A DNA stretch of 35,609 nucleotides from a virus (IMGVR_UViG_3300049825_000947:1-35609); one strand, 5' to 3'. Shown: positions 22,919 through 30,227, counted from the stretch's first letter. Notes: generated by a model not told the origin, from the letters alone. A program made the numbers and translations.

Positions 22919-23260
22919 TTAAGATTTAGTGGTTAAACAATTAGAGATAGGTCTTTCAAAAACACTAAACAGAAAGTCGTCGTCTATTTCGTCCTCAAAT
23001 TCGTCGTATTCTTCCAAAACATCGGGGTTGCCCAAGGCTTTTGCCAAAAATAGCATAAGGGGTTCAAAGGTTTCTGAAAATTCATGTTGTTTTCGTGGCT
23101 CCTTAACGATAGCCAAGCTATACATTTTAGACAACACTCGCAAATGGTTTTGGATGGGAACATGGCTGTGTGCCAAGGGTTCTACCACATCAAAAAGCTG
23201 GTAGAATTTAGCCTCAAATTCTTTATAAGAATCTTGGCTGGACTGGGTTAGATTTTCCAT
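22919..23260 (-). CDS. Acidic hypothetical protein (113 aa), first gene of the XRE-controlled operon
   Basis: The ATG at 23260 (MENLTQSSQDSYKEF) is preferred over a TTG at 23293 because that TTG lies within the -7 box. The 113-residue product is acidic, particularly about 80-100 (EYDEFEDEIDDDFLF). The first part (FEAKFYQLFDVVEPLAHSHV) is helical. I recognise no family. Its promoter is divergent from the XRE gene and overlapped by an inverted repeat, so this operon is probably repressed by that regulator. Confidence 0.6.
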   Translation of the reverse strand: MENLTQSSQDSYKEFEAKFYQLFDVVEPLAHSHVPIQNHLRVLSKMYSLAIVKEPRKQHEFSETFEPLMLFLAKALGNPDVLEEYDEFEDEIDDDFLFSVFERPISNCLTTKS

Positions 23261-23273
23261 AATTATTGTTTTT

Positions 23274-23320
23274 GTTATATTTATATGATGCAAATATAAC
23301 AGTTAAAATAATAAAAACAA
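23274..23320 (-). promoter_or_regulatory. Leftward promoter and 9-bp inverted operator
   Basis: TTG (23318-23320) and TATATTTG (23291-23298) are spaced 19 nt and fit the Bacteroidetes consensus in the leftward direction. GTTATATTT (23274-23282) is perfectly inverted as AAATATAAC (23292-23300), and the right arm overlaps the -7 box. The XRE gene at 23382 in the opposite direction is the natural candidate to bind here. Confidence 0.7.
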
Positions 23321-23370
23321 ACAATTAAGATAATTTTTACATAATTAATAATACAAATACGATAATTAAT

Positions 23371-23378
23371 TATATTTG
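23371..23378 (+). promoter_or_regulatory. Rightward promoter -7 box abutting the XRE start codon
   Basis: TATATTTG at 23371-23378 matches TAnnTTTG, with the XRE ATG only 3 nt further on at 23382. Transcription from it would begin at or next to the ATG, giving a leaderless mRNA. No clear -33 TTG is seen at the expected distance. Confidence 0.55.
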
Positions 23379-23381
23379 CTC

Positions 23382-23654
23382 ATGGAAAATTTACTTACAA
23401 TAAAGTCAATAATAAGAGATAAAAAACTTTCTGGGAAAGAAATAGCTCAAAATATTGGTATTACAGAAAATGCTTTTAGTTTAATAGTAAATGGCAAAAG
23501 ACAACCAAGATATGAGTTATTAATAAAAATAGCCAAAGCCTTAGATGTTGATATAAAAGAACTATTTATTTCTACCAAAGAAAAAACTGCAAAAGAAATT
23601 ATACAGGATATGAGGCAAAACCTCGATGAACTTGAGAAACAAAAAAATGGGTAA
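23382..23654 (+). CDS. XRE-family transcriptional regulator (90 aa)
   Basis: This 90-residue protein reads MENLLTIKSIIRDKKLSGKE, then AQNIGITENAFSLIVNGKRQ (about 21-40), the classic XRE helix-turn-helix with the NGKRxP turn, then the KIAKALDVDIKELF helix. The C-terminus is a charged helix (ELEKQKNG). The ATG at 23382 is used instead of a TTG 6 nt upstream inside the promoter box. It is the only rightward gene of the island, divergent from the four-gene operon it probably represses, and convergent with the BRCT gene. Confidence 0.88.
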   Translation: MENLLTIKSIIRDKKLSGKEIAQNIGITENAFSLIVNGKRQPRYELLIKIAKALDVDIKELFISTKEKTAKEIIQDMRQNLDELEKQKNG

Positions 23655-23663
23655 ACTCCTCTT

Positions 23664-24734
23664 TCAGCTATATTTTGGTTTATCATTAGGAAATAAAGCA
23701 ATAAAATCTTCTTCTGTCAATACCTTTGTTTTTAAACTTTCTATTTGTTGTAATTTCTTAGGACCAGCATTCCTTCCTACAATAACATAATCCGTTTTAG
23801 ATGAGATTGATGTGTTTACATCCGCCCCAACATCATGTAGCCATTTAGCCATTTCATCCCTATATGGGAATTTTTCAAATATACCAGTAATAACAACTTT
23901 TTTAGAATTTAACAAATGATGTGAATCCACTTTTTGTGGTTCTTTATAAGAAGATTTAATTTGTTTTGATTTAAAAAATAAAATATCATCTTCACCTAGA
24001 CCTGGATTACTGGTTTTCAATCTTTTTTTTATATGAATGGTTTCATTTAAATACTTTATAACATCTAAAACACAAAAATCATAAAGATTTTGATGATTTG
24101 ATTTTAAGTGAGCATAACTCTTTAAATGAGAAGTAAAATATATCATATAAAACAATAAAATAGAGGTAATTAGTTCATTGTTATTATAAATTTCTACATG
24201 ATAATTGTAAAGTTTTTTAAAACCATGACAATTTTTACCAGCTCTTTCTATCATTAAATCAACATCTCCCACCCCCAACAAATCTGAGACATTCTTTTTG
24301 CTAGCTGCAATATATTGGTATTCATCAATAACTATATTTTCATTAAATGTGTCAGAATAAAGATTTGAATATTCAGAAGAATCAATTTCTTCATTATTAT
24401 TGTTTTGCATCATTTTTATATTTGAGTCTTTTTTAAAATTAACGGTATAAGTTTTAGCCTCCGATTTTATTGATTTTGCTTCTGAAATAGCCTCTAGTAA
24501 TTTTTTATTAGCTTGGTTAATAATTTCTTTGGATTTTTCTTCGGCATCTAAAACTCCTTGATATTTCTCCAACTTTGATTTTAAAACAGCTATTTCGTCA
24601 TGTTTGTTTTTTAAATTAGAAAAGGCGGTTCGTTCATTGCTTAAAGATTCTTTTAGTGTAATTATTTTCTTTTTATGATTTCTAGCCTCTATAATTAATA
24701 CAATCCATAATACTAACGATAATATCCAAGCCAT
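23664..24734 (-). CDS. Membrane-anchored BRCT-domain protein (356 aa)
   Basis: The protein starts with a likely N-terminal membrane anchor (MAWILSLVLWIVLIIEARNH, about 2-16) and then a coiled coil to about 95 (ERTAFSNLKNKHDEI, KLEKYQGVLDAEEKS). A helical centre of unknown type (about 140-240) follows. Residues about 275-347 form a BRCT domain like that of NAD-dependent DNA ligase: KKVVITGIFEKFPYRDEM, WLHDVGADVNTSIS, and KTDYVIVGRNAGPKKLQQ. BRCT domains bind DNA ends, phosphopeptides or poly(ADP-ribose). A BRCT domain behind a membrane anchor in a phage island is unusual; its role is unknown. Confidence 0.8.
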   Translation of the reverse strand: MAWILSLVLWIVLIIEARNHKKKIITLKESLSNERTAFSNLKNKHDEIAVLKSKLEKYQGVLDAEEKSKEIINQANKKLLEAISEAKSIKSEAKTYTVNFKKDSNIKMMQNNNNEEIDSSEYSNLYSDTFNENIVIDEYQYIAASKKNVSDLLGVGDVDLMIERAGKNCHGFKKLYNYHVEIYNNNELITSILLFYMIYFTSHLKSYAHLKSNHQNLYDFCVLDVIKYLNETIHIKKRLKTSNPGLGEDDILFFKSKQIKSSYKEPQKVDSHHLLNSKKVVITGIFEKFPYRDEMAKWLHDVGADVNTSISSKTDYVIVGRNAGPKKLQQIESLKTKVLTEEDFIALFPNDKPKYS

Positions 24735-24804
24735 AATTTATTTCTTTATAGTTTATAATGAGTACATTTTCATAATGGAATGTAAAAACATTTTTTGGAA
24801 AAAC

Positions 24805-24828
24805 AAAAAACCACCTTGTTGGGTGGTG
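24805..24828 (-). terminator. Terminator after the HigA gene
   Basis: Read leftward, CCACC, loop CAACAA and GGTGG are followed by TTTTTTG. It lies about 30 nt after the HigA stop (24856) and would separate the HigBA mRNA from the BRCT gene. The arm sequence is like that of the terminator at 3273-3305. Confidence 0.75.
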
Positions 24829-24855
24829 GCTTAAATATTTTAAATATTTGCTCAA

Positions 24856-25212
24856 TCAAATGCTATGCAAAAAAACATCGGCGGGTAGATTAAAAAAAGT
24901 TCTCAATTTACGAGCTGTTTTTAGCGTGATTTCTCTTTTTCCAGAAAGAACCGAAGAAACATGTCCTTTACTTCCAATAATGGGTTCTAATTCTTTGGAT
25001 TTCACACCCAATTCTTTCATTTTGTATCTTATAATCTCCAAGACATCTAGTTCTGGAAGTTGGTAATGCTTCTCGTCATAGTCTTTTATTAAAAGAACCA
25101 ATAAATTCAATTCGTCTGCTTCTGGTGTGTTGGGTTCTGCATTAAATATTTCCATCATACGAATGCTGGCCTTATTGTAATCTTCTTCTGTTTTTAATAT
25201 ATTCCAATTCAT
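24856..25212 (-). CDS. higA: HigA-type antitoxin
   Basis: This 118-residue protein is the antitoxin partner of HigB. The first half is helical and acidic (MEIFNAEPNTPEADELN, LLVLLIKDYDEKHYQLP), typical of COG5499 HigA. The C-terminal part is the HTH: VLEIIRYKMKELGVKSKELE, then PIIGSKGHVSSVLSGKREIT, then LRTFFNLPADVF. It binds and neutralises HigB and represses its own operon. The ATG at 25212 follows the HigB stop by 5 bp, in the toxin-first order usual for higBA. Confidence 0.9.
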   Translation of the reverse strand: MNWNILKTEEDYNKASIRMMEIFNAEPNTPEADELNLLVLLIKDYDEKHYQLPELDVLEIIRYKMKELGVKSKELEPIIGSKGHVSSVLSGKREITLKTARKLRTFFNLPADVFLHSI

Positions 25213-25217
25213 GATAC

Positions 25218-25544
25218 TTATTTTTTGTTGGTTAAAATTGTAGTATCAAACGATACTGTTTCTACATTAATTTTATCGTATTCTTTATGTGTTCCAAACC
25301 AAATCACATAACATGCGTTTTGGTTAAAGTTTAGTGAAACTACTAGTCTAAAATCATTTCCTTTGATATTAAAAACAACCCTGTTGGCGTTTACAATACT
25401 GGCGTTTTTATAAACGATTTTTAATTCATTGAAATTGTTGAATTCCAATTTAGAAAACTCATTACACCAAATCAATAAAGGCTTTTCTCCAATGGGATAT
25501 TTCTTAGTATAAAATAAAATTGTTTTTTTTACTAGCACTTTCAC
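25218..25544 (-). CDS. higB: HigB-type mRNA interferase toxin
   Basis: This 108-residue protein has the HigB pattern: NANRVVFNIKGNDFRLVVSL (about 52-71) and CYVIWFGTHKEYDKI (about 78-92), the conserved core of the RelE-fold ribosome-dependent mRNA interferases (HigB_toxin family). It cuts mRNA during translation when free of HigA. The start is GTG at 25544, only 4 nt after the -7 box (25549-25556), so the mRNA may be leaderless. The pair sits at the right end of the accessory island and probably stabilises the prophage. Confidence 0.93.
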   Translation of the reverse strand: MKVLVKKTILFYTKKYPIGEKPLLIWCNEFSKLEFNNFNELKIVYKNASIVNANRVVFNIKGNDFRLVVSLNFNQNACYVIWFGTHKEYDKINVETVSFDTTILTNKK

Positions 25545-25548
25545 AACA

Positions 25549-25556
25549 CAAAGATA
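25549..25556 (-). promoter_or_regulatory. Promoter -7 box abutting the HigB start codon
   Basis: Read leftward, TATCTTTG matches TAnnTTTG exactly, with the GTG of higB 4 nt further on. No good -33 is visible at the standard distance. The closeness to the start codon predicts a leaderless or near-leaderless transcript. HigA would be expected to bind close to this box. Confidence 0.55.
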
Positions 25557-25603
25557 GTAAATGTTTTCAAAAAGAAAACTTTTGCTTGTGTTTTTTTATA
25601 ATT

Positions 25604-26119
25604 TTACTGACAAGCCACAATCGTATCGAGCCAATCTTCTTGTTTGAGTGGAATAGGTTCGGGTGTTTCGAGGGTTATTTTAAATTCCATCCCACACAAA
25701 GACTGATTGGTTTCTAAAAAAAGTTCGTTGAAAGAAACATTGTCTTTTATGAAATTGCGATAGAGCCAAGAGAAATTTGGATTTTCGACCAGCGAGTCAT
25801 GGTTTATTCTTGACAAAACTTGGAACCCAATTTCTTCTGCTTGACCGATTAAATTGTATCGCTCGGCGTTGTCTCTTGGGTCGTTAGGTTGCATCAAAAT
25901 AGAAAAACCCACTTCTCTTTTGGCGATGGTTCGTTGCTTATTTGCGTTCAACCCACCTTCGTAGGCAAACAATACCAGCATGGGATAGTCGGGCGAATCG
26001 TAGGCACTGATTTTGTCCATCAATTCGTTGTAAGAAAAACCAACAAAACTTTTGATTTGTTTGTGGTTGGTGGCTAAATAGTTAAAATAGTCTAGGATTC
26101 CTTTGTATGTTAAATTCAT
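25604..26119 (-). CDS. Hypothetical phage structural protein, possible tail terminator or head-tail connector (171 aa)
   Basis: This 171-residue protein begins MNLTYKGILDYFNYLATN and contains SPDYPMLVLFAYEGGLN and REVGFSILMQPNDPRDNAER. The mix of a helical start and beta strands with a polar end is like small tail-terminator or neck proteins in siphophages. The ATG overlaps the upstream stop (ATGA). It is the last late gene before the accessory island, which separates it from the gp10-like and tape measure genes it would normally adjoin. Function is assigned from position. Confidence 0.6.
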   Translation of the reverse strand: MNLTYKGILDYFNYLATNHKQIKSFVGFSYNELMDKISAYDSPDYPMLVLFAYEGGLNANKQRTIAKREVGFSILMQPNDPRDNAERYNLIGQAEEIGFQVLSRINHDSLVENPNFSWLYRNFIKDNVSFNELFLETNQSLCGMEFKITLETPEPIPLKQEDWLDTIVACQ

Positions 26120-26901
26120 GTTTTGTAGGCTTTTTCTAGTTCTTTTACTCGTAACATATCGGCTGTGATGATGTCAAAAAAATCATAAACATTGGTTCGT
26201 TTCACTTTGTGCAAATCGCCTAAAGGTTTCATTTCATGCATAGCCATGAGTTGAATCAACTGTTTGAAACCGCCTTTGGTTTCTGTTTTATTTTTAGGTT
26301 TTTCGGTTTGTTCTTTTTTTGGTTTAGGAAAAATCAAAGGATATTTATTGACAATTTCCAGTCGGCTGCCCATGTAGGCAAAGGCGATTAAAAGTTTAGT
26401 GTTGATGTGTGCTTTGGGAATAATATGTCCAAACGAGGCAATGGTTTCTTTATCAAAAGGATGCCGAACGCCGTTGGTTTTTGGTCGGTATAAAATGGTG
26501 GCAAGTCTGTCTAGGTCAATTTCGTTTTTTGTTTTGATCCATTGCATAAAAATGGCATCGACCAAAGAAAATTCTTCAATGGTTAAATCGGTTAGCCTTG
26601 GTTTGGGGCCATAGAATTTGTATTTTTTTATGGTAATTGTTTGAGGAAATACAGTTCTGTTGGCTTTTTCGTAGATAAATTTTGTATAAATGGACAATTC
26701 GGACAAGGGAACGAGCGTAAATAACCGAAACAATTTGATCCATGATAGAAGTGAGCCTGTATGGAAAAGAATCACAAGAATTTTTAGCATAGAAACCACA
26801 GTGTGGTTTTCTTTAGAAAAAATGAGGTGTAAAATTTTTCCTGCTTTTTTTTCTGGGACATCGTCCCAGTTTGTTGGTACATTGAAATGTATTGGGAGCA
26901 T
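26116..26901 (-). CDS. Hypothetical late protein (261 aa)
   Basis: This 261-residue protein starts MLPIHFNVPTNWDDVPEKKA. The N-terminal 100 residues are hydrophobic and basic (MLKILVILFHTGSLLSWIKLF), the middle is helical (IDLDRLATILYRPKTNGVRH), and the end has a Lys-rich linker (KPKKEQTEKPKNKTETK) and a helical tail (VYDFFDIITADMLRVKELEK). This tail is like that of tail assembly chaperones, but the protein is longer. It lies between the holin and the 171-residue protein. No firm identification. Confidence 0.55.
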   Translation of the reverse strand: MLPIHFNVPTNWDDVPEKKAGKILHLIFSKENHTVVSMLKILVILFHTGSLLSWIKLFRLFTLVPLSELSIYTKFIYEKANRTVFPQTITIKKYKFYGPKPRLTDLTIEEFSLVDAIFMQWIKTKNEIDLDRLATILYRPKTNGVRHPFDKETIASFGHIIPKAHINTKLLIAFAYMGSRLEIVNKYPLIFPKPKKEQTEKPKNKTETKGGFKQLIQLMAMHEMKPLGDLHKVKRTNVYDFFDIITADMLRVKELEKAYKT

Positions 26902-26903
26902 GG

Positions 26904-27266
26904 TTATTTTAAATGTTTTTCCAAAAACTTTTTAATCGGGTCATAATTTTTGACATACAAATAGGTGTTTATAACTCCAGTAGCAAATCCAATTAAAACA
27001 GAATCTTTAAAATGCTCATTTGATAGCATATCAATTCCCGATAATTCTTGAAAGAACGACCATCCTCGCATAGAAATGAATACACCTAAAAGCCAAATCA
27101 ACACATCTGCCAATTTAACTTTTACCAAAAATCTACTGCCGTGATAAACTCTCAAAATAAATAAAGAAGATATACTGGCAGATATGAATCCAGCCCAAAT
27201 GTCGGCTAAAGAGTAGCTACCCACCAGTAACGCACAAACCCCCAAAAAAACCTGTTTAAAACTCAC
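26904..27266 (-). CDS. Probable holin (120 aa)
   Basis: The protein is 120 residues with three hydrophobic segments: VFLGVCALLVGSYSLADIWA (about 6-25), VKLADVLIWLLGVFISM (about 50-66) and DSVLIGFATGVINTYLYV (about 88-105). It ends in a basic tail (PIKKFLEKHLK), as phage holins do. The start is GTG at 27266; no upstream ATG is in frame. It lies two genes downstream of the endolysin, with an HNH gene and a small protein between. Holin identity is inferred from topology and lysis-module position. Confidence 0.65.
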   Translation of the reverse strand: MSFKQVFLGVCALLVGSYSLADIWAGFISASISSLFILRVYHGSRFLVKVKLADVLIWLLGVFISMRGWSFFQELSGIDMLSNEHFKDSVLIGFATGVINTYLYVKNYDPIKKFLEKHLK

Positions 27267-27268
27267 GG

Positions 27269-27433
27269 CTAACTTAATTTATGTGCGAACAATTTAACCA
27301 CCGTATCTACCGTTACAAATCTTGCTAAAAAGCGTAACACTCGTCCAGCGTTTGTAGTAGCTGGACTGTCTGCATACATTTTAGCACCATAGTTCAACAC
27401 ATTTTCTATTTCTTTTGGGATTTCGTTTTTCAT
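27269..27433 (-). CDS. Small hypothetical protein (54 aa), lysis module
   Basis: An ATG at 27433 opens a 54-residue frame ending at TAG 27269, two bases before the holin start. The product begins MKNEIPKEIENVLNYGAKMY and ends in basic, amphipathic residues (RVLRFLARFVTVDTVVKLFA), which could be membrane-associated. Position between the HNH gene and the holin suggests a lysis accessory or antiholin; this is inference. Confidence 0.55.
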   Translation of the reverse strand: MKNEIPKEIENVLNYGAKMYADSPATTNAGRVLRFLARFVTVDTVVKLFAHKLS

Positions 27434-27443
27434 ATCGTTCGTT

Positions 27444-27959
27444 TTAATTTTTTTTTATCTGAAAGTGCATACCTTTTACTGGTTTATTGTTTTTAAGACC
27501 ATAATGTATTGTACTAATGCCAACACCTGTTACTCTACTTGCTTCAGAAATACCATTATATAAAATACCATTACAAGTTATTTCAATACTTCTATTATGT
27601 TCTTTACCGAATTTACCTTTATATGTTTGATTATTTACTTTAACCCCTCCATTTTCATAATGATGTTTCATGTTTTCCTTTGGTGTAACCCATTCTAAAT
27701 TATTTTTATGATTATTTAGTTTATTTCTGTCTTTATGATTTACTTGCTCTTTATTTTCAGGGTTACTGATAAAATATTTAGCCACCAATCTATGTACTAA
27801 ATAATTTTTTCTTTTTCCATTTGAAATATAAATTTGAACCAACAAATAAGGAGATGTACCTCCGTTTCTTAGTTTTTTTAATCCCTTTGTTTTTCTGTTT
27901 CTGACCTTACCAGTTTCAGAAACTTCATAATTTGTTTCTTCAATTTGACACCAACTCAT
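27444..27959 (-). CDS. HNH homing endonuclease with NUMOD domains
   Basis: The ATG at 27959 (MSWCQIEETNYEVSETGK) begins the NUMOD4 domain; the same frame is open further upstream, overlapping the endolysin end, but no residue there is conserved. NUMOD4 covers about 2-50, HNH (VNHKDRNKLNNHKNNLEWVT, with H75 and the N-terminal Asn pair) about 73-93, and a NUMOD1-like DNA-binding tail (GISEASRVTGVGISTIHYGL) about 136-155. It nicks or cuts DNA to spread its own gene. It sits as a free-standing gene between the endolysin and holin genes. No split gene or intron is visible. Confidence 0.9.
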   Translation of the reverse strand: MSWCQIEETNYEVSETGKVRNRKTKGLKKLRNGGTSPYLLVQIYISNGKRKNYLVHRLVAKYFISNPENKEQVNHKDRNKLNNHKNNLEWVTPKENMKHHYENGGVKVNNQTYKGKFGKEHNRSIEITCNGILYNGISEASRVTGVGISTIHYGLKNNKPVKGMHFQIKKN

Positions 27960-28008
27960 AATTTTATTATTTATTACTAATATAATCAAATTTACTGAAA
28001 GTGCGACA

Positions 28009-28473
28009 TTATATAGATGCAATTTCCATGTGCATACCATCTTTTCTTTTCCAATTTCCGCCCCATTCACAACCTGAATCTGTAAAACATTTCACGAAGC
28101 CACTACTTAATTTGGGAATTTGGTTTAATTGATTTTCAAAAGCATTGACATCAACAGCCAACGCCCAAGAGTGAAGCGACAAGGATTTTAGCCCTCTTTT
28201 GCTCCTAATCATAAAACAACCATCCCAAGTCTTCAATTCTTTTGAAAAGCCTCTACTAACCACATTTTTTAGCGATTTTTCTAGTACAGGTAAAAAGTCT
28301 TTATTGACAAATATCCTTTTAGGAAAACCAATTGTACCAACTGCCGAAAACCGAACATGACTAAATGCGTTTCTTATGTCCATTGGAACTTCCCAAATAA
28401 TAAAATGTTTGTTTTGGGTAGCCAATAAATTTGGGTCTCCGTATTTTTTTAAACATTGTGCTGATGTTATCAT
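28009..28473 (-). CDS. M15-family peptidase, endolysin
   Basis: The ATG at 28473 (MITSAQCLKKYGDPN) is preferred over a TTG at 28482. The 154-residue protein is an M15_4-type L-alanyl-D-glutamate or D-Ala-D-Ala peptidase. The zinc ligands are seen in SLHSWALAVDVN (H101, D108) and GNWKRKDGMHMEI (H148, with D145 as the catalytic base). It should cut cell-wall peptides at lysis. No signal peptide is present, so release depends on the holin. The stop is 50 bp before the HNH gene. Confidence 0.92.
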   Translation of the reverse strand: MITSAQCLKKYGDPNLLATQNKHFIIWEVPMDIRNAFSHVRFSAVGTIGFPKRIFVNKDFLPVLEKSLKNVVSRGFSKELKTWDGCFMIRSKRGLKSLSLHSWALAVDVNAFENQLNQIPKLSSGFVKCFTDSGCEWGGNWKRKDGMHMEIASI

Positions 28474-28493
28474 TTCTTTCAATTATTATAATT

Positions 28494-29915
28494 TTATATC
28501 AACATCATCCTATGAACAATATTACTACTGTTTAGCAAAGAATAAACCCAGTTTATTTTAACGACACCACTTTCTGAGTAGTTGTTAATCCATATTTTTT
28601 TACCAACCAAAGCCGTTCCGTCTGGGTATAAATTTGTACTTAAGGGCATTAGAACATTGCCCACCACATCGTAACTAAATAGCCTATTTGTGGCCTCTTT
28701 TCTTATAACAATATTTTTGCCAACCCAATCAAAACTTGAACCATTCCCAAACGTTTCTGCTTGATTTATATAAGTTATTGTCGCCCAAGCACCAGCCCCT
28801 GCAGTTCCACCTGTTATATCAAATCTATCTAAATTAGAGGTCGCCCCACCCCTGAAACTATATAAGTAACGACCTGCATTACCTGTATTTTCGTCATCAA
28901 AATTCGTGTCCCCAGTTTTTTGAATCCATAAATTGCATATTGCAAAAGTTGGTGCAACTGCTCTTGCTGTTGTTGGTGCCATCGTTACCCACGTATTACC
29001 AGAAAAAGAATATCTGTACATGGTTACAGAGTTGTTACCAACAAAATACACAAAGTCGTCATTACCCTCAATCACATATTGACTTGTTGCGTCTGGCGTT
29101 ACCGTCCATGCTGATACGGTGAGTGTTGTCCCTGTATTGGCTGTAATGGTTCTGATTTGACCTACTCCAGTTCCAGCGGTTATTCTTACCTGAAAATTTA
29201 TCCATTTTCCCGTATTCCAAGTTTTTGCACTATTTACCAAAGTTGTACTTGTTGCACTTGTTGCTGTACCTGTAGCAAAAATCTCAACACTTGATGTGCT
29301 TGTTAATATACCGTCCGTATTTAATCCTGCAGCCAAACCAGTTATCCCGAGTGTGGTAATTGCACCAGTCAATGGGTCATAACTTTTATAACTTCCCGAA
29401 GCAACCGTACCTGCGTTCAGTACCAAAAATAAGCCTGAATCAACAGCAAAAGTGTCTGTATTTGCCACTGCACTTGGTAACGCTGTAAATTGAATGGTGC
29501 TAGTCCCTGATGCATTAACAATTATATTTGATATAGTTCTTTCAATCCCTGCGTTTGCCCCAGTTAAAAATCTAATAACACGCCCTACACCCAAACTACT
29601 TATAATTGCTGTGGTTGTTGCTGTTGTGGTGCTACCTCCATTTGCTGTAAGTGTGTTGCTCCATCTTCTTTGCGTTCCACAAGACCCACCACCAAAAGTA
29701 CCTGCCAAAGCCATACTTGGTATTTGTACCCAAGAATCTTGTGGCGTTGAATAAAGGTAGTGGGTTGTTGAATTTAAAACAAACAAAGATAAATCGTTGT
29801 TGTTTTTGTAACTATTTATAACAAAAGAACCAGCTGAACTTACAACAGGTGCTGGAGTCATCATCTGCCATTCTTTACGGTGAACGATAGGCGTGTTTTG
29901 ATTTGTAATTGCCAT
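28494..29915 (-). CDS. Tail-associated structural protein with repeated beta units (473 aa)
   Basis: The protein begins MAITNQNTPIVHRKEWQM. It is Ser/Thr/Ala/Gly-rich and contains two related units: GVGRVIRFLTGANAGIERTI (about 115-134) and KTWNTGKWINFQVRITAGTG (about 232-251), each followed by a T-rich turn and TSATSTT-like linkers. The second half has FVYFVGNNSVTMYRYSFSGN and SNLDRFDITGG, like beta-propeller blades. It is 3 bp after the small 102-residue gene and before the endolysin, so it is a fibre or tail-tip protein. No enzyme motif is seen. Confidence 0.75.
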   Translation of the reverse strand: MAITNQNTPIVHRKEWQMMTPAPVVSSAGSFVINSYKNNNDLSLFVLNSTTHYLYSTPQDSWVQIPSMALAGTFGGGSCGTQRRWSNTLTANGGSTTTATTTAIISSLGVGRVIRFLTGANAGIERTISNIIVNASGTSTIQFTALPSAVANTDTFAVDSGLFLVLNAGTVASGSYKSYDPLTGAITTLGITGLAAGLNTDGILTSTSSVEIFATGTATSATSTTLVNSAKTWNTGKWINFQVRITAGTGVGQIRTITANTGTTLTVSAWTVTPDATSQYVIEGNDDFVYFVGNNSVTMYRYSFSGNTWVTMAPTTARAVAPTFAICNLWIQKTGDTNFDDENTGNAGRYLYSFRGGATSNLDRFDITGGTAGAGAWATITYINQAETFGNGSSFDWVGKNIVIRKEATNRLFSYDVVGNVLMPLSTNLYPDGTALVGKKIWINNYSESGVVKINWVYSLLNSSNIVHRMMLI

Positions 29916-29918
29916 TTT

Positions 29919-30227
29919 TTAAGTAATTATGATGTTATTAATATTTGATTGAGCAGTCATGTTCATTAACGCTGGTATTTGATTGTTAGGTGCAAAACCT
30001 CCAATTCCAGCCACATTACTAAGCGTAGAAACAGTTGTAACTGTACCGCTTGAAATGGTTGTTGCAACTGTGTTTATGATAGTTGCTCTTAAATCTGCTG
30101 AGACACCTTTTACATTCATTAGAAATGCTAACCCATTGGCTAAATCATAGATAGCTTGGGTCAAGTCTTTTATTTCTAATTGAGTTTCTTCTTGGTTTAT
30201 TCCACCTAAAATTGTTTGTGTTGGCAT
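29919..30227 (-). CDS. Small hypothetical fibre-associated protein (102 aa)
   Basis: The protein is 102 residues: MPTQTILGGINQEETQLEIK, with a helical segment (LTQAIYDLANGLAFLMNVKG) and an Ala/Ile-rich C-terminus. The helix could form a trimer or chaperone a fibre. Small helical proteins between fibre genes are often fibre chaperones or trimerisation partners. Its ATG lies 5 bp after the 441-residue fibre gene. Confidence 0.6.
   Translation of the reverse strand: MPTQTILGGINQEETQLEIKDLTQAIYDLANGLAFLMNVKGVSADLRATIINTVATTISSGTVTTVSTLSNVAGIGGFAPNNQIPALMNMTAQSNINNIIIT

Noticed and set aside
20923-25544. HigBA and the SecB-like gene as one classic HigBA-SecB TAC system
   Set aside because: They are about 3.5 kb apart, with a terminator and several unrelated genes between. 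The SecB-like gene is instead coupled to the 172-residue and HEPN genes.
27960-28070. N-terminal extension of the HNH protein into the endolysin gene
   Set aside because: The extension overlaps the zinc-binding end of the endolysin in another frame, and the NUMOD4 domain begins exactly at the downstream ATG (27959).
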